Part shown: one piece after another, positions 1 to 8,303 of the stretch | How the letters are laid out: each line of letters begins with the position of its first letter | How positions within the stretch are numbered: position 1 is the first letter of the stretch | Origin: Oleiagrimonas sp963821885 | GTDB lineage: Bacteria; Pseudomonadota; Gammaproteobacteria; Xanthomonadales; Rhodanobacteraceae | Direction: 5' to 3' | Assembly: GCA_963821885.1 (NCBI GenBank) | Contig: CAWGFN010000005.1 | Location: 124,001 to 188,000 of the forward strand | Length of the DNA: 64,000 nt | The notes under the pieces: model-generated | What the model was told of the DNA's origin: nothing | Databases searched by the model: none | What the model saw: only the letters and a program-made list of their open reading frames with translations | Program-made: the position numbers and the translations under genes

Positions 1-808
1 GGCGGGTCAAGGCGCGCAGGGTCAATACCGGCTGCGGCGTCAGGTTGGATGGTCGTGCCTTGCCCAGGATCTGTGGCGCGGGCACGCGATCGGCCAGGGG
101 CGAGGCGGCCAGGGCCGCGGCCACCGCGGCGGCATCCTCGGGCGCCAGGGCGGGGGCGTCGATCAGGTGGGTTTCGGCGGGACCCAGGTCGAGCGGGCCG
201 AGGGCGGCGTGCTCGAGGTCCAGATACCAGGGGGTGCCGGCGCGCAGCAGGCGCTGGCCGTTGGGCAGCCGGGGCTCGAGATGCTGCATGCCGTCGTCGT
301 CGATACGCCAGGACCAGGACGGTGCATGCGGCTTGCCCCGGCTCAGGCGCAGGCCGGCCACGCCGCCGAGGAAGCATGGCGCGGTGTCCAGTATCTCGGT
401 CAGCAGCGCGTCGCCCACGGCGCCATGCAGGTGCGCGTAGTTGCGACCCTTGCGCTGGCTGTGTGGAAGACCGAGCAGGCTGGTGGCCAGGCGCTGCTCG
501 ATGGAGGGCAGGCGGGTCTGGGCCAGGCGCTTGGGTTCCAGGGGCACGGCATGGAACAGGCGCCCCTGTTCGCCGACGCTGAGAAGGACCGGTGCCACTT
601 CCAGGCGCGCGGCGCTGCAGCCCTCTTCCTGCACCATCTCGAGAAAGAAACCGAGGGTCGGCCCGCCGCTGCGGGCGGATTCGGGCGCGGCTGGCGAATG
701 TCCGGCGAGCAGGCGCTTCCAGGCACCGGGCACCTGGCCCGATGCATCCTTCGCCTTGTCCTTGGGCGACCGGGATGGACTCCGGTGCTGGCGAGTGGGT
801 CGTTGCAT
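1..808 (-). CDS. N-terminal part of a probable SNF2-type DEAD/DEAH helicase, cut by the window edge
   Basis: A reading frame stays open from the ATG at 808 to the left edge (269 codons without a stop). An in-frame TGA lies about 24 bases upstream of that ATG, so the start is well bounded. The product opens with a basic, low-complexity stretch (MQRPTRQHRSPSRSP). A region of alternating hydrophobic strands and charged residues follows, including the phrase GTPWYLDLEHAALGPLDLG. I associate that WYLD...G-PL pattern with the N-terminal accessory part of large bacterial SNF2 helicases. No Walker motif falls inside the visible portion, so the helicase call rests on that resemblance only. It follows gpsA on the same strand after 94 bp. 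Confidence 0.5.
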   Translation of the reverse strand, partial: MQRPTRQHRSPSRSPKDKAKDASGQVPGAWKRLLAGHSPAAPESARSGGPTLGFFLEMVQEEGCSAARLEVAPVLLSVGEQGRLFHAVPLEPKRLAQTRLPSIEQRLATSLLGLPHSQRKGRNYAHLHGAVGDALLTEILDTAPCFLGGVAGLRLSRGKPHAPSWSWRIDDDGMQHLEPRLPNGQRLLRAGTPWYLDLEHAALGPLDLGPAETHLIDAPALAPEDAAAVAAALAASPLADRVPAPQILGKARPSNLTPQPVLTLRALTR

Positions 809-902
809 CCGTCTCGCTCGGGCGTCAAAACCTCAAGACTAACAGGCCGCGACGACCCGTGCGCGGGTGGCGAAAAGCGTGCCGTGACGCAGGGCGGCCG
901 GC

Positions 903-1931
903 TCAGGCCGGCGGAAAAAGCGGACTGGAATATTCGGGCTTCTGCTCGCGCGCCATCAGGATGCGCAGTCCCTCGGCGGGCGTGACCTCGCCGTGCAGGA
1001 CGGCGCGCACGCCGAAGGCGATGGGCAGGTCCAGGTCGTGCTGTTCGGCCAGGCGGCACACCTCGTCGGCGGTGACCACGCTCTCGACCACCTGGCCGAT
1101 CTCGGCGATCGCCTGGTCGATCGACACCCCGCGTCCCAGGGCCAGGCCGAGACGGCGGTTGCGCGACAGGTCGCCGGTGCAGGTGAGCACCAGGTCGCCG
1201 AGGCCGGACAGGCCCATCAGGGTCTCCGGACGCGCGCCCAGGGCCACGCCCAGCTGCAGCATCTCGTACATGCCGCGGGTGATCAGGCCGGCGCGGGCAT
1301 TGAGGCCCAACTGCATGCCGTCGGCCACGCCGGTGGCCACGGCCAGCACGTTCTTCATCGCGCCGCCGAGCTCGGCGCCGAGCATGTCGTCGCCGGTGTA
1401 GGCGCGGAAATTGCTCGAATGCAGCAGCTCGGCCAGGGTCTGGGCGAAGGCGGGCTCGGAGGCGTGCACGGTCACCGCGGTCGGCAGCCCGGCCACCACT
1501 TCCCGGGCGAACGAGGGCCCGGTGATGACCGCCATGGGCCGCCCGGGCAGATGCTCGCCGACCAGTTCATGCAGGAACCGCCCGGTGCCGGGTTCGAAAC
1601 CCTTGGTCGCCCAGCACACCGCGCAATTGCCCGGCAACAGCGGTGCGATAGCGTCCAGCAGGGCGGCAAAGGCGTGGCTGGGCACCGCGATCAGCACGAT
1701 GTCGGCGTTCGCCACGGCCTGGCCCAGGTCGGCCTCGAAGGCCAGTGAGGGCGGCAGCTGCAGATCCGGCAGGTAGCGCGTGTTGAGGTGTGTTGCCTGC
1801 ATGTCGGCCAGCGAAACGGCGTCACGCCCCCACAATGTGGTGGGCGTGCCATTGCGTGCCAGCAGGGCAGCCAGGGCGGTGCCCCACGAGCCGGCGCCGA
1901 GAACGCTGACGCGAAGCCTCGCCTGCGTCAT
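903..1931 (-). CDS. gpsA: Glycerol-3-phosphate dehydrogenase [NAD(P)+]
   Basis: Reduces dihydroxyacetone phosphate to sn-glycerol-3-phosphate in the cytosol, supplying the backbone for phospholipid synthesis (the PlsB acyltransferase is also in this window). The 342-residue product begins with a Rossmann fold whose dinucleotide motif GAGSWG is at residues 12-17. Further on are ITGPSFAREV and the stretch KNVLAVATGVADG that carries the catalytic Lys of the family. The length is normal. The start ATG at 1931 lies 10 bp after the secB stop. The secB-gpsA order on one strand is a common proteobacterial arrangement, so the two genes are probably cotranscribed. Confidence 0.97.
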   Translation of the reverse strand: MTQARLRVSVLGAGSWGTALAALLARNGTPTTLWGRDAVSLADMQATHLNTRYLPDLQLPPSLAFEADLGQAVANADIVLIAVPSHAFAALLDAIAPLLPGNCAVCWATKGFEPGTGRFLHELVGEHLPGRPMAVITGPSFAREVVAGLPTAVTVHASEPAFAQTLAELLHSSNFRAYTGDDMLGAELGGAMKNVLAVATGVADGMQLGLNARAGLITRGMYEMLQLGVALGARPETLMGLSGLGDLVLTCTGDLSRNRRLGLALGRGVSIDQAIAEIGQVVESVVTADEVCRLAEQHDLDLPIAFGVRAVLHGEVTPAEGLRILMAREQKPEYSSPLFPPA

Positions 1932-1941
1932 GGGCGTGAAC

Positions 1942-2436
1942 TCAGGAGTTCAGCGACGGCGCCGAATCACCCTCGGCCATGCGGCGCTTCTGCTCGGCAT
2001 AGAGGGCATCGAAATTGATCGGCTGCAGCAGGAACGGCGGAAAGCCACCGTCCTGGATCAGCGACGAGATGGTCTGGCGCGCGAACGGGAACAGCACGTT
2101 CGGGCAGTAGCTGCCGATCAGGTTGTCCTCGTCATCGGTCGAGAACCCGGCGATGCTGAAGATACCGGCCTGCTGCACTTCGGCCAGGTAGGCGGTCTGA
2201 TCGCCCATGGTGCAGGTCAGGGTCAGGGTCAGTACCACTTCGCGGGTCATGTCGTCGAGCTTGCTGGACTGATGGCCCAGGTTCAGCTGGATTTCCGGCT
2301 GAAGGCTGGAGCCGTCACCGGTCTCCTGGAAGATCGCCGGGGCATTGGGCGCCTCGAACGATGCGTCCTTGATGTAGATCTTCTGCAGCGCCAGCTGCGG
2401 CTGGCCCTCGCCGGTGGCTTCGATGTTTTCGGCCAT
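1942..2436 (-). CDS. secB: Protein-export chaperone SecB
   Basis: Cytosolic tetrameric chaperone that keeps precursors unfolded and delivers them to SecA. The 164-residue product has the family core, IYIKDASFEAPNAP near the N-terminus and later SYCPNVLFPFARQTI and FPPFLLQPINF. The C-terminal tail is acidic and serine-rich. The ATG at 2436 (MAEN) was chosen because it follows an AGGGAA ribosome-binding sequence and gives the usual length; the open frame upstream is not conserved-looking. Gene order secB-gpsA-helicase on the minus strand suggests one transcript reading away from the divergent rpmB promoter. Confidence 0.96.
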   Translation of the reverse strand: MAENIEATGEGQPQLALQKIYIKDASFEAPNAPAIFQETGDGSSLQPEIQLNLGHQSSKLDDMTREVVLTLTLTCTMGDQTAYLAEVQQAGIFSIAGFSTDDEDNLIGSYCPNVLFPFARQTISSLIQDGGFPPFLLQPINFDALYAEQKRRMAEGDSAPSLNS

Positions 2437-2540
2437 GATGTTCCCTGGAAATGCGTGTGGACAGGATATGGAAGAGCGGCATTGTCCCACACATTGGCGC
2501 GCCGTGTCCGTCGCCCGGGGCAGGCCGCCCCGCGTCGCAG

Positions 2541-2569
2541 TTGCAGTTTCGCCAAGTGCTTGGGATAAT
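2541..2569 (+). promoter_or_regulatory. Probable sigma-70 promoter of rpmB-rpmG
   Basis: A TTGCAG box (2541-2546) and a GATAAT box (2564-2569) are separated by exactly 17 bases. This is a good match to the -35/-10 pattern, about 165 bp ahead of rpmB. It sits in the divergent region between secB and rpmB and points towards the ribosomal protein genes. Transcription would start near 2576, leaving an untranslated leader of about 160 bases. Confidence 0.6.
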
Positions 2570-2734
2570 GTACGGCTAGCCTCGTCATGTCCGGCTTGAG
2601 CCGGTATCCCATGCGCCCGCGGTGACGCGTCGGGAGACGGGGCCCGATTCCAGCACACCGCAGGCGGCCCCGGTCGCCGCTGGGCCGAAACCGTCCTGGC
2701 CAACGGGCGGTACACATGAACACTGGAGGTCAAC

Positions 2735-2971
2735 ATGGCCCGTGTATGCCAAGTCACCGGCAAGGGTGTGCAGACCGGCAACAACGTCTCGCACGCCAAC
2801 AACAAGACTCGCCGTCGCTGGTTGCCGAACCTGCATGAGCGTCGTTTCTGGGTGCCCAGCGAAAACCGCTGGGTGAAGCTGCGCGTGTCCAACAAGGCAC
2901 TGCGTACCATCGACAAGAATGGCATCGACGCCGTGTTGGCCGACCTTCGTGCCCGCGGCGAAAAGGTCTAA
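2735..2971 (+). CDS. rpmB: 50S ribosomal protein L28
   Basis: Component of the large ribosomal subunit. The 78-residue basic protein starts MARVCQVTGKG and contains the typical SHANNKTRRRWLPNLH segment. Only one of the cysteines used by zinc-binding L28 paralogues is present, so this is the zinc-independent form. A GGAGG-type ribosome-binding site lies just before the ATG at 2735. rpmG follows after 11 bp, the usual pairing. Confidence 0.98.
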   Translation: MARVCQVTGKGVQTGNNVSHANNKTRRRWLPNLHERRFWVPSENRWVKLRVSNKALRTIDKNGIDAVLADLRARGEKV

Positions 2972-2982
2972 GGAGAACAGCC

Positions 2983-3147
2983 ATGCCTTCCAAGCGTGAC
3001 AAGATCCGCCTGATTTCGTCGGCCGGCACCGGCCACTTCTACACCACCGCAAAGAACAAGAAGAACACGCCCGAGAAGATGGAGATCAAGAAGTACGATC
3101 CCGTCGTCCGCAAGCATGTGATGTACAAGGAAGGCAAGATCAAGTAA
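2983..3147 (+). CDS. rpmG: 50S ribosomal protein L33
   Basis: Small (54-residue) basic protein of the large ribosomal subunit, beginning MPSKRDKIRLISSAGTGHFY and ending in KHVMYKEGKIK, a full-length family pattern. It lacks the two CxxC pairs of zinc-type L33, so like its L28 partner it is the zinc-free form. An AAGGAG ribosome-binding site lies in the 11-bp gap after rpmB. Transcription ends at the hairpin 3177-3204. Confidence 0.97.
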   Translation: MPSKRDKIRLISSAGTGHFYTTAKNKKNTPEKMEIKKYDPVVRKHVMYKEGKIK

Positions 3148-3176
3148 GCACCCGCGCTGCCTGAGCCTTCGACTGG

Positions 3177-3204
3177 AACCCGCCCCCGTGGCGGGTTTCT
3201 TTTT
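3177..3204 (+). terminator. Rho-independent terminator of rpmB-rpmG
   Basis: An 8-bp stem AACCCGCC (3177-3184) pairs with GGCGGGTT (3190-3197) across a 5-base loop and is followed by TCTTTTT. It starts 30 bp after the rpmG stop and faces the direction of rpmG transcription. Confidence 0.88.
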
Positions 3205-3252
3205 GCCCGCGAAAAGGGTGTCCCGGACGGGCCGTCCGTCCGTGGGAAACCC

Positions 3253-3283
3253 AAAAAGAAGCCCGCCGGAGGGCGGGCTTCTT
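3253..3283 (-). terminator. Rho-independent terminator of the desaturase gene
   Basis: On the minus strand a 12-bp stem (arms 3283-3272 and 3267-3256, loop of four bases) runs into TTTTT at 3257-3253. It lies 27 bp past the desaturase stop codon. With the rpmG terminator it forms a back-to-back pair separating two convergent transcripts. Confidence 0.85.
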
Positions 3284-3309
3284 GCGTTGCATGGCTCTGG
3301 ATGCGTGCG

Positions 3310-4503
3310 TCAGGCGTTGGCCAGGCGGTAGCCCTTCAGGCGCTGGGCGAAGTCCTGCAGGACGCGGATACCGCTCTGCTCGGCCTCGCGGATCCACTGC
3401 TGCAGGCCCTTGAGCGCCGCGTCGGCTCCGCGCTGCTCCATCAGCGCCAGCAGGCGCGCGCGATAGTCGCACACCACGCGCAGGGTCGGGCGCTTCTCGA
3501 CCACGGCTTCCAGCTCCTCGCGCTTGTCGCGATCGAGCCAGCGGCCACCGTCGGCAAGTGCGCGGCGCAGGCGGCGCGGCACGGCCTTGATGTTCTCGCC
3601 GGCTTGCGCGGCTTCCTCGCGCAGGGTCGGCACGATGACCTGGCGGTAGTAATCGGTCATCGCCTGGAAGCGATGCGCCAGGACCGCCTTGAGGGTGTCG
3701 GTGTCGGGCAGCTTCACGTTCGGTCGCACGTCCAGCTTCGGCGCCACGCGCAGCACCTTGGCCAGGCCGACCGCGCGCAGGCCGCAGATCACCGCCCAGC
3801 CGATGTCGAACTCCCACTTGCGCAGGGCGAACTTGGCCGAGCTGGGGAAGGCGTGATGGTTGTTGTGCAATTCTTCGCCGCCGATCCAGAAACCCCACGG
3901 AAGCAGGTTGGTCGCGGTATCGGAGCTCTCGAAGTTGCGGTAGCCCCACCAGTGACCGATGCCGTTGACGAAGCCGGCGGCCCAGAACGGGATCCACAGC
4001 ATCTGGATCGCCCAGATGGCCAGGCCGACCGAGCCGAACAGGGCGATGTTGATCACCGCCATCAGGGTCGGACCCATGTACGGGTGCGCCCCGTAGACAT
4101 GGCGCTCAAGCCAGTCGTCGGGCGTGCCACGACCGTACTTCTCCATGTCCTCGCGGTTCTGGCTGGCGGTGCGGTACAGGCTGACGCCATCCCAGAACAC
4201 CTTCTTGATGCCGTAGATCTGCGGACTGTGCGGATCCTCCTCGGTCTCCACCAGCGCGTGGTGCTTGCGGTGGATGGCCACCCACTCCTTGGTCACCATG
4301 CCGGTGGTCAGCCAGGCCCAGAAGCGCAGGAAATGCGCGATGACCGGGTGGAAATCCACGCCGCGGTGGGTCTGGCTGCGGTGCAGGTACAGGGTCACGG
4401 CGAAGATCGTCAGCTGCGTGACGATCAGCGTGTAGACCAGCCAGGTGACCCAGCCGGCGCCGGTGAGGCCGCGGGCAGCGAAGTCGAGGAACGCATGAAG
4501 CAT
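3310..4503 (-). CDS. Membrane fatty-acid desaturase (acyl-CoA/acyl-lipid delta-9 type)
   Basis: Integral membrane di-iron enzyme that would introduce a double bond into fatty acyl chains, adjusting membrane fluidity. The 397-residue product shows all three histidine boxes: HRSQTHRG at 41-48, HRKHH at 78-82 and HNNHH at 213-217. It also has GHWWGYRN at 183-190, typical of stearoyl-CoA-desaturase relatives. Hydrophobic segments lie at about 15-40, 55-70 and 145-180. A roughly 100-residue charged C-terminal tail follows the catalytic domain. The ATG at 4503 was chosen because the family N-terminus begins there; a longer open frame upstream is only an artefact of high GC. It is transcribed divergently from the ABC operon. 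Confidence 0.93.
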   Translation of the reverse strand: MLHAFLDFAARGLTGAGWVTWLVYTLIVTQLTIFAVTLYLHRSQTHRGVDFHPVIAHFLRFWAWLTTGMVTKEWVAIHRKHHALVETEEDPHSPQIYGIKKVFWDGVSLYRTASQNREDMEKYGRGTPDDWLERHVYGAHPYMGPTLMAVINIALFGSVGLAIWAIQMLWIPFWAAGFVNGIGHWWGYRNFESSDTATNLLPWGFWIGGEELHNNHHAFPSSAKFALRKWEFDIGWAVICGLRAVGLAKVLRVAPKLDVRPNVKLPDTDTLKAVLAHRFQAMTDYYRQVIVPTLREEAAQAGENIKAVPRRLRRALADGGRWLDRDKREELEAVVEKRPTLRVVCDYRARLLALMEQRGADAALKGLQQWIREAEQSGIRVLQDFAQRLKGYRLANA

Positions 4504-4704
4504 GAGAAATGTCTCGAAAAACAAGGGAGTTGTGTAAAGCAGTGTACGCGGGGCGGGTCCATACCCGCCAGCACGGTGACGATATGTCGCGGGACCGCCG
4601 CGCAGGGTCGATTGAACCACATCGCATGCGACAAAATCGCGTCCGCCGCGCACTTTCTGCGATACGGCTTGTCCTGAATATGGGTCCTCCGCGAGAATCG
4701 ACAA

Positions 4705-5646
4705 GTGATCGACCCTGCCCCCCTGTTGCAATTGCAGCGTGCCAGTCGCCGCCTCGGTGGCCGTGAAGTGGTGCGCGATATCGACCTGACGCTGTCCCCC
4801 GGCCAGGTGCTGGGCCTGCTCGGTGTCAACGGCGCCGGCAAGTCCACCACCCTGGCGATGATGGCCGGCGCGCAACGCCCGGATCGCGGCTGCGTGTGCA
4901 TCGAGGGCGTGGATCTGGCCGAGCAGCCACAGCGTGCACGCAGCCATATCGGCTGGCTCCCCGAGCGCGCGCCGTTGTGGCCGGAGCTGAGCGTGGTCGA
5001 GCATCTGGATGCCGTGGCGCGGCTGCGTGGAATGCGCGGCGCCGCCGCGCGATCGCGCCGCGACGAGTTGCTCGAACGCCTGCAGCTGCAGGCGGAGGCG
5101 AAACGACTGGTTGCCGTGTTGTCGCAGGGTCAGCGCCAGCGCGTGGGCCTGGCCTGCGCGCTGCTGCATGCGCCGCCCCTGTTGATCCTGGACGAGCCCG
5201 GCAACGGACTCGATCCCCTGCAGGCCGCGCAATTGCGCGAACTGGTGCGCGAACGCGCCGCCGATGGCTGCGGCGTGGTGCTGTCGACCCACCTGCTGCC
5301 CGAGGTGACCGCGGTCTGCGACCGCGTGGCGATCCTGCACGAAGGGTGCCTGCGCCATGAGGGGCCCCTGCAGTCGGGTCAGACGCGGTTGCTGCTGACC
5401 CTGGCCGCAACCGTCGACCGCGCGCGCCTGGCCGCGCTGCCCGCGGTCGCCGATGTGCAGGCACGCGATGGGCAACGGTACGAAATCACCCTGCGCCCGG
5501 GCCATGACGCGGCGGCGCTGGCGCGGGCCGTGGTCGAGGCGGGCTGGCCACTGACCGGTCTGCAGCCGGTGGCCGGCGAACTGGAACAGGCGTTCATGCG
5601 CATCGCCACGCGGCGTTCCGCGGACGCGGAGGCGCGTGCCGCATGA
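4705..5646 (+). CDS. ABC transporter ATP-binding protein, GldA-like
   Basis: Cytoplasmic ATPase driving an ABC-2-type exporter. In 313 residues it shows Walker A GVNGAGKST at 40-48, signature LSQGQ at 139-143 and Walker B LLILDEP at 159-165. A roughly 80-residue C-terminal extension is typical of drug- or gliding-type ATPases. It starts with GTG at 4705. Its stop overlaps the ATG of the permease by 4 bp, so the two subunits are translationally coupled. The operon continues with a GldG-like protein, which is why I compare it to the GldA/F/G set; in proteobacteria the substrate of such systems is not established. Confidence 0.9.
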   Translation: MIDPAPLLQLQRASRRLGGREVVRDIDLTLSPGQVLGLLGVNGAGKSTTLAMMAGAQRPDRGCVCIEGVDLAEQPQRARSHIGWLPERAPLWPELSVVEHLDAVARLRGMRGAAARSRRDELLERLQLQAEAKRLVAVLSQGQRQRVGLACALLHAPPLLILDEPGNGLDPLQAAQLRELVRERAADGCGVVLSTHLLPEVTAVCDRVAILHEGCLRHEGPLQSGQTRLLLTLAATVDRARLAALPAVADVQARDGQRYEITLRPGHDAAALARAVVEAGWPLTGLQPVAGELEQAFMRIATRRSADAEARAA

Positions 5647-6398
5647 GCATCCGGGCGATGTACCGCAACGAGTGGCGGCGGCTATGGACGCGGCCGCTGG
5701 GCTGGGTGCTGGCGGCGCTGATCGTGGCCGGCATGGGCTGGGAATTCCTGCTCATGCTCAACCAGTTCCTGGCCCTGCAGGTGCGCATGGCCGCGGCCGG
5801 CAACGCCAGTGGCTTCACCGATCTGGTCACCCTGCCCTGGCTGGCCCTGTTCGTGGTCGCCGCGTTCGTCATGGCGCCGCTGATGAGCATGTCGTCGCTG
5901 GCCGGGGAACGGCGCGGCGGCACCCTGCCGCTGTTGTTCGCATCCGGCGTCTCGCCGTCGGCCATCGTGCTGGGCAAGTACCTGGCTGCCGTGGCCTGGC
6001 AGGCCCTGATCCTGCTGCTGGTGCTGGCCATGCCGCTGGCCCTGGCGCTGGTCGCCGGTCCGGACTGGGGCAAGCTGGCGGCGGCGGCGCTCGGATTGCT
6101 GCTGACCATCGCCGCGCTGACCGCCGTCGGCATGGCTTGCTCGGCCTTCGCCGGGCACCCGGCACTGGCCGCGGCCGCGGCCTTCGTGGTCACGGCCCTG
6201 CTGGCGGGCGTCAACCAGCTGACCCTGGCCGAGGGCGTGGTCGGTGGCATCGCCAACTGGCTGGCGCTGTCGACGCACCTGCAGCCGATGGGGCGTGGAC
6301 TGGTCGACACCGCCGACCTGGCCTGGTTCGCCCTGCTGATCGCGGTGGCGCTGATGATCGCGATCCGACGGGTCGGTGACGAGAGGATCCGCGGCTGA
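5643..6398 (+). CDS. ABC-2 type permease, GldF-like
   Basis: Membrane subunit of the transporter whose ATPase precedes it. The 251-residue product has six predicted hydrophobic spans with the ABC-2 pattern: MYRNEWRRLWTRPLGW at the N-terminus, then LMSMSSLAGERRGGTLPLLFA between spans two and three. The ERRGGT-LPLL motif is characteristic of the ABC-2/GldF family. It overlaps the ATPase gene upstream (ATGA) and its stop codon shares a base with the start of the next gene (TGATG). Confidence 0.88.
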   Translation: MSIRAMYRNEWRRLWTRPLGWVLAALIVAGMGWEFLLMLNQFLALQVRMAAAGNASGFTDLVTLPWLALFVVAAFVMAPLMSMSSLAGERRGGTLPLLFASGVSPSAIVLGKYLAAVAWQALILLLVLAMPLALALVAGPDWGKLAAAALGLLLTIAALTAVGMACSAFAGHPALAAAAAFVVTALLAGVNQLTLAEGVVGGIANWLALSTHLQPMGRGLVDTADLAWFALLIAVALMIAIRRVGDERIRG

Positions 6399-7744
6399 TG
6401 CGGCGAACGCTTCCATTGACCGTCTTCGTGCTGGCGCTGTTGCTGGCGGCCGGCTGCCTGGGCTATCTCAGCGCGCGCCATCCATGGGTCATGGACTGGA
6501 GCGCCGGCCAGCGCGCCAGCCTCACGGCGCCGACACGCGCCGTGCTGGCGCGCCTGCACGGGCCGCTCAAGATCACCAGCTATGCCGCGCCGGGGGATCG
6601 CCTGCGGCCGACGATCGCCGCCTTCATCGCCCGCTACCAGGCGCTGAAGCCGGACATTTCCCTGCACTTCGTCGATCCGGACCAGAACCCGGGCGCGGTG
6701 CGCGCGGCCGGGATCGAGGTCGCCGGCGAGATGGTGATCACGCATGAGGGTCGCAGCGAGCATGTACGTGAACTCACCGAGGACGCACTGACCAACGCCA
6801 TGGAGCGCCTGGCGCGCGGCGGCGAGCGCATCGTCGCCTTCGTCAGCGGTGACGGCGAGCGGCTGCCCGGTGGCGTGAAGGGCGCCGATCTCGATCTTTT
6901 CGTCAGGCCGTTGACCCAGCGTGGCCTGCGCGCGGTGCCGCTGAATTTCGGCCAGGTGAGGCAGGTGCCCGAAGGCACCGCGCTGGTGGTGCTGGCGAGC
7001 CCGCGCTCGCCGCTGCCGCCCGGTGCGGTCAATGCGCTGGTGTCATGGGTGCGCAACGGTGGCAACCTGCTGTGGCTGAGCGATCCCGACACGCCGCATC
7101 CGGAGCTCGACCCGCTGGCGCGCGCGCTCGGCGTGCAGCGCCTGCCCGGCGTCCTGGTGGATGGCCAGGGCACGGCGCTGGGGTTGAAGGATCCGCGCAT
7201 CGTGGCGAGCGGGCACTATCCGCCGACGGCGATCACCCGCGGCATGGACCAGACCACGCTGTTCGCCCAGGTGCAGGCCTTGGCCAGCACCACGGCGACG
7301 GACTGGTCGGCCAAGCCCCTGCTGCGATCGAGCGCGCAGAGCTGGACCGAGTTGCAGCCGATCGACGATGCGCATCCCTCCACCATCCGTTTCGACCCGG
7401 ACAAGGGCGAGTTGCGTGGGCCGCTGGATTTCGGTTTCGCGCTGTCGCGACTGTCGCCCAGCCCGGCCAGCAACCAGCAGCGCGCGGTGGTCATCGGCGA
7501 CGGCGATTTCCTGTCCAACGCCTTTGTCGGCCAGGCCGGCAATCGGGCACTGGGCGACCGGGTGGTCGACTGGCTGCTTGGCGACGACGCGCTGCTGGAC
7601 GTCGATCGGGCGGTGGCGCCGGATCGCGTGGTACGGCTCTCGCGCGGCGGCCTCACGGTCCTGGCCGCGGTCTTCATGATCGCGCTGCCGCTGCTGCTGC
7701 TGGTGCTCGGCGTGGGCATCGCCTGGCGCCGGCGCCGGCGCTGA
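6398..7744 (+). CDS. GldG-like ABC transport auxiliary protein
   Basis: 448 residues with one hydrophobic segment at about 8-24, a long extracytoplasmic domain and a second membrane span at about 420-440 (VFMIALPLLLLVLGVGIAW) followed by RRRRR. This topology and the central VVLASPRSPLPPGAVNALVSWVRNGG-type region (a hydrophobic strand followed by a nucleoside-hydrolase-like loop) match the GldG/ABC-type auxiliary family. It overlaps the permease gene by one base and is 4 bp from the next gene. I infer that it works with the ATPase and permease as one complex; the cargo is unknown. Confidence 0.75.
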   Translation: MRRTLPLTVFVLALLLAAGCLGYLSARHPWVMDWSAGQRASLTAPTRAVLARLHGPLKITSYAAPGDRLRPTIAAFIARYQALKPDISLHFVDPDQNPGAVRAAGIEVAGEMVITHEGRSEHVRELTEDALTNAMERLARGGERIVAFVSGDGERLPGGVKGADLDLFVRPLTQRGLRAVPLNFGQVRQVPEGTALVVLASPRSPLPPGAVNALVSWVRNGGNLLWLSDPDTPHPELDPLARALGVQRLPGVLVDGQGTALGLKDPRIVASGHYPPTAITRGMDQTTLFAQVQALASTTATDWSAKPLLRSSAQSWTELQPIDDAHPSTIRFDPDKGELRGPLDFGFALSRLSPSPASNQQRAVVIGDGDFLSNAFVGQAGNRALGDRVVDWLLGDDALLDVDRAVAPDRVVRLSRGGLTVLAAVFMIALPLLLLVLGVGIAWRRRRR

Positions 7745-7748
7745 TCCG

Positions 7749-8303
7749 ATGCGCGCGCACGGCAAGCGCTGGACGGGCGCGGTCGTGGTGGCGGCCCTGG
7801 TGGCGCTGGCCTGGGGCCAGTGGCGCAGCGATCAAGCGGACGCGCCGGGCACCCTGTTGACGATGGCGCCGGACCAGGTGCAGCGGATCGACATCGTGCA
7901 CACCGGCGCGCCGCCGCAGCACTATCAGCGGCAAGACGGCCACTGGCTGCAGACCGGAACGGATACGCCCGATGCCGAACGCGATGGCCGGCTGGATCGC
8001 ATCGCCGCCATTGCCGCCGCGCCGGTGGAACGCTGGCGGCCGGTCGGCGCGCTGGACCTGCACACGCTCGGCCTGCGCCCGCCGCGGCTGACGCTGTACC
8101 TGAACGGCCAGCGGCTGGACTACGGCGTGATGACGCCCTTCGCCCCGACCCGCTACGTTCGCGTGGGCGATCGCGTGGCGGTCATTCCCGCGCAGTTCAC
8201 GCCGCAGGCGCCAGTGGCCCGGCGCATCACCCTGCCTGACGCGAACGAGCCACGGCGCCAGGCTCAGCCTGGCTCGTCGAGCCAGTCGCGCGGGCGCAGA
8301 TAG
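7749..8303 (+). CDS. DUF4340-like membrane-anchored protein of the ABC operon
   Basis: 184 residues with an N-terminal membrane anchor (TGAVVVAALVALAWGQW) and a beta-rich exterior domain. That domain contains repeated strand-loop units such as APDQVQRIDIVHTG and LRPPRLTLYLNGQRLDYG. Position and architecture fit the DUF4340 proteins that accompany GldG-like operons. The last 13 codons are an Arg/Ser-rich tail that overlaps the 3' end of the convergent hemF by 40 bp, so this tail may be a recent extension. Function unknown. Confidence 0.65.
   Translation: MRAHGKRWTGAVVVAALVALAWGQWRSDQADAPGTLLTMAPDQVQRIDIVHTGAPPQHYQRQDGHWLQTGTDTPDAERDGRLDRIAAIAAAPVERWRPVGALDLHTLGLRPPRLTLYLNGQRLDYGVMTPFAPTRYVRVGDRVAVIPAQFTPQAPVARRITLPDANEPRRQAQPGSSSQSRGRR

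Noticed and set aside
4504..5505. Minus-strand extension of the desaturase to over 700 residues
   Set aside because: The added part is antisense to the ABC ATPase, which has all its motifs, and lacks desaturase homology.
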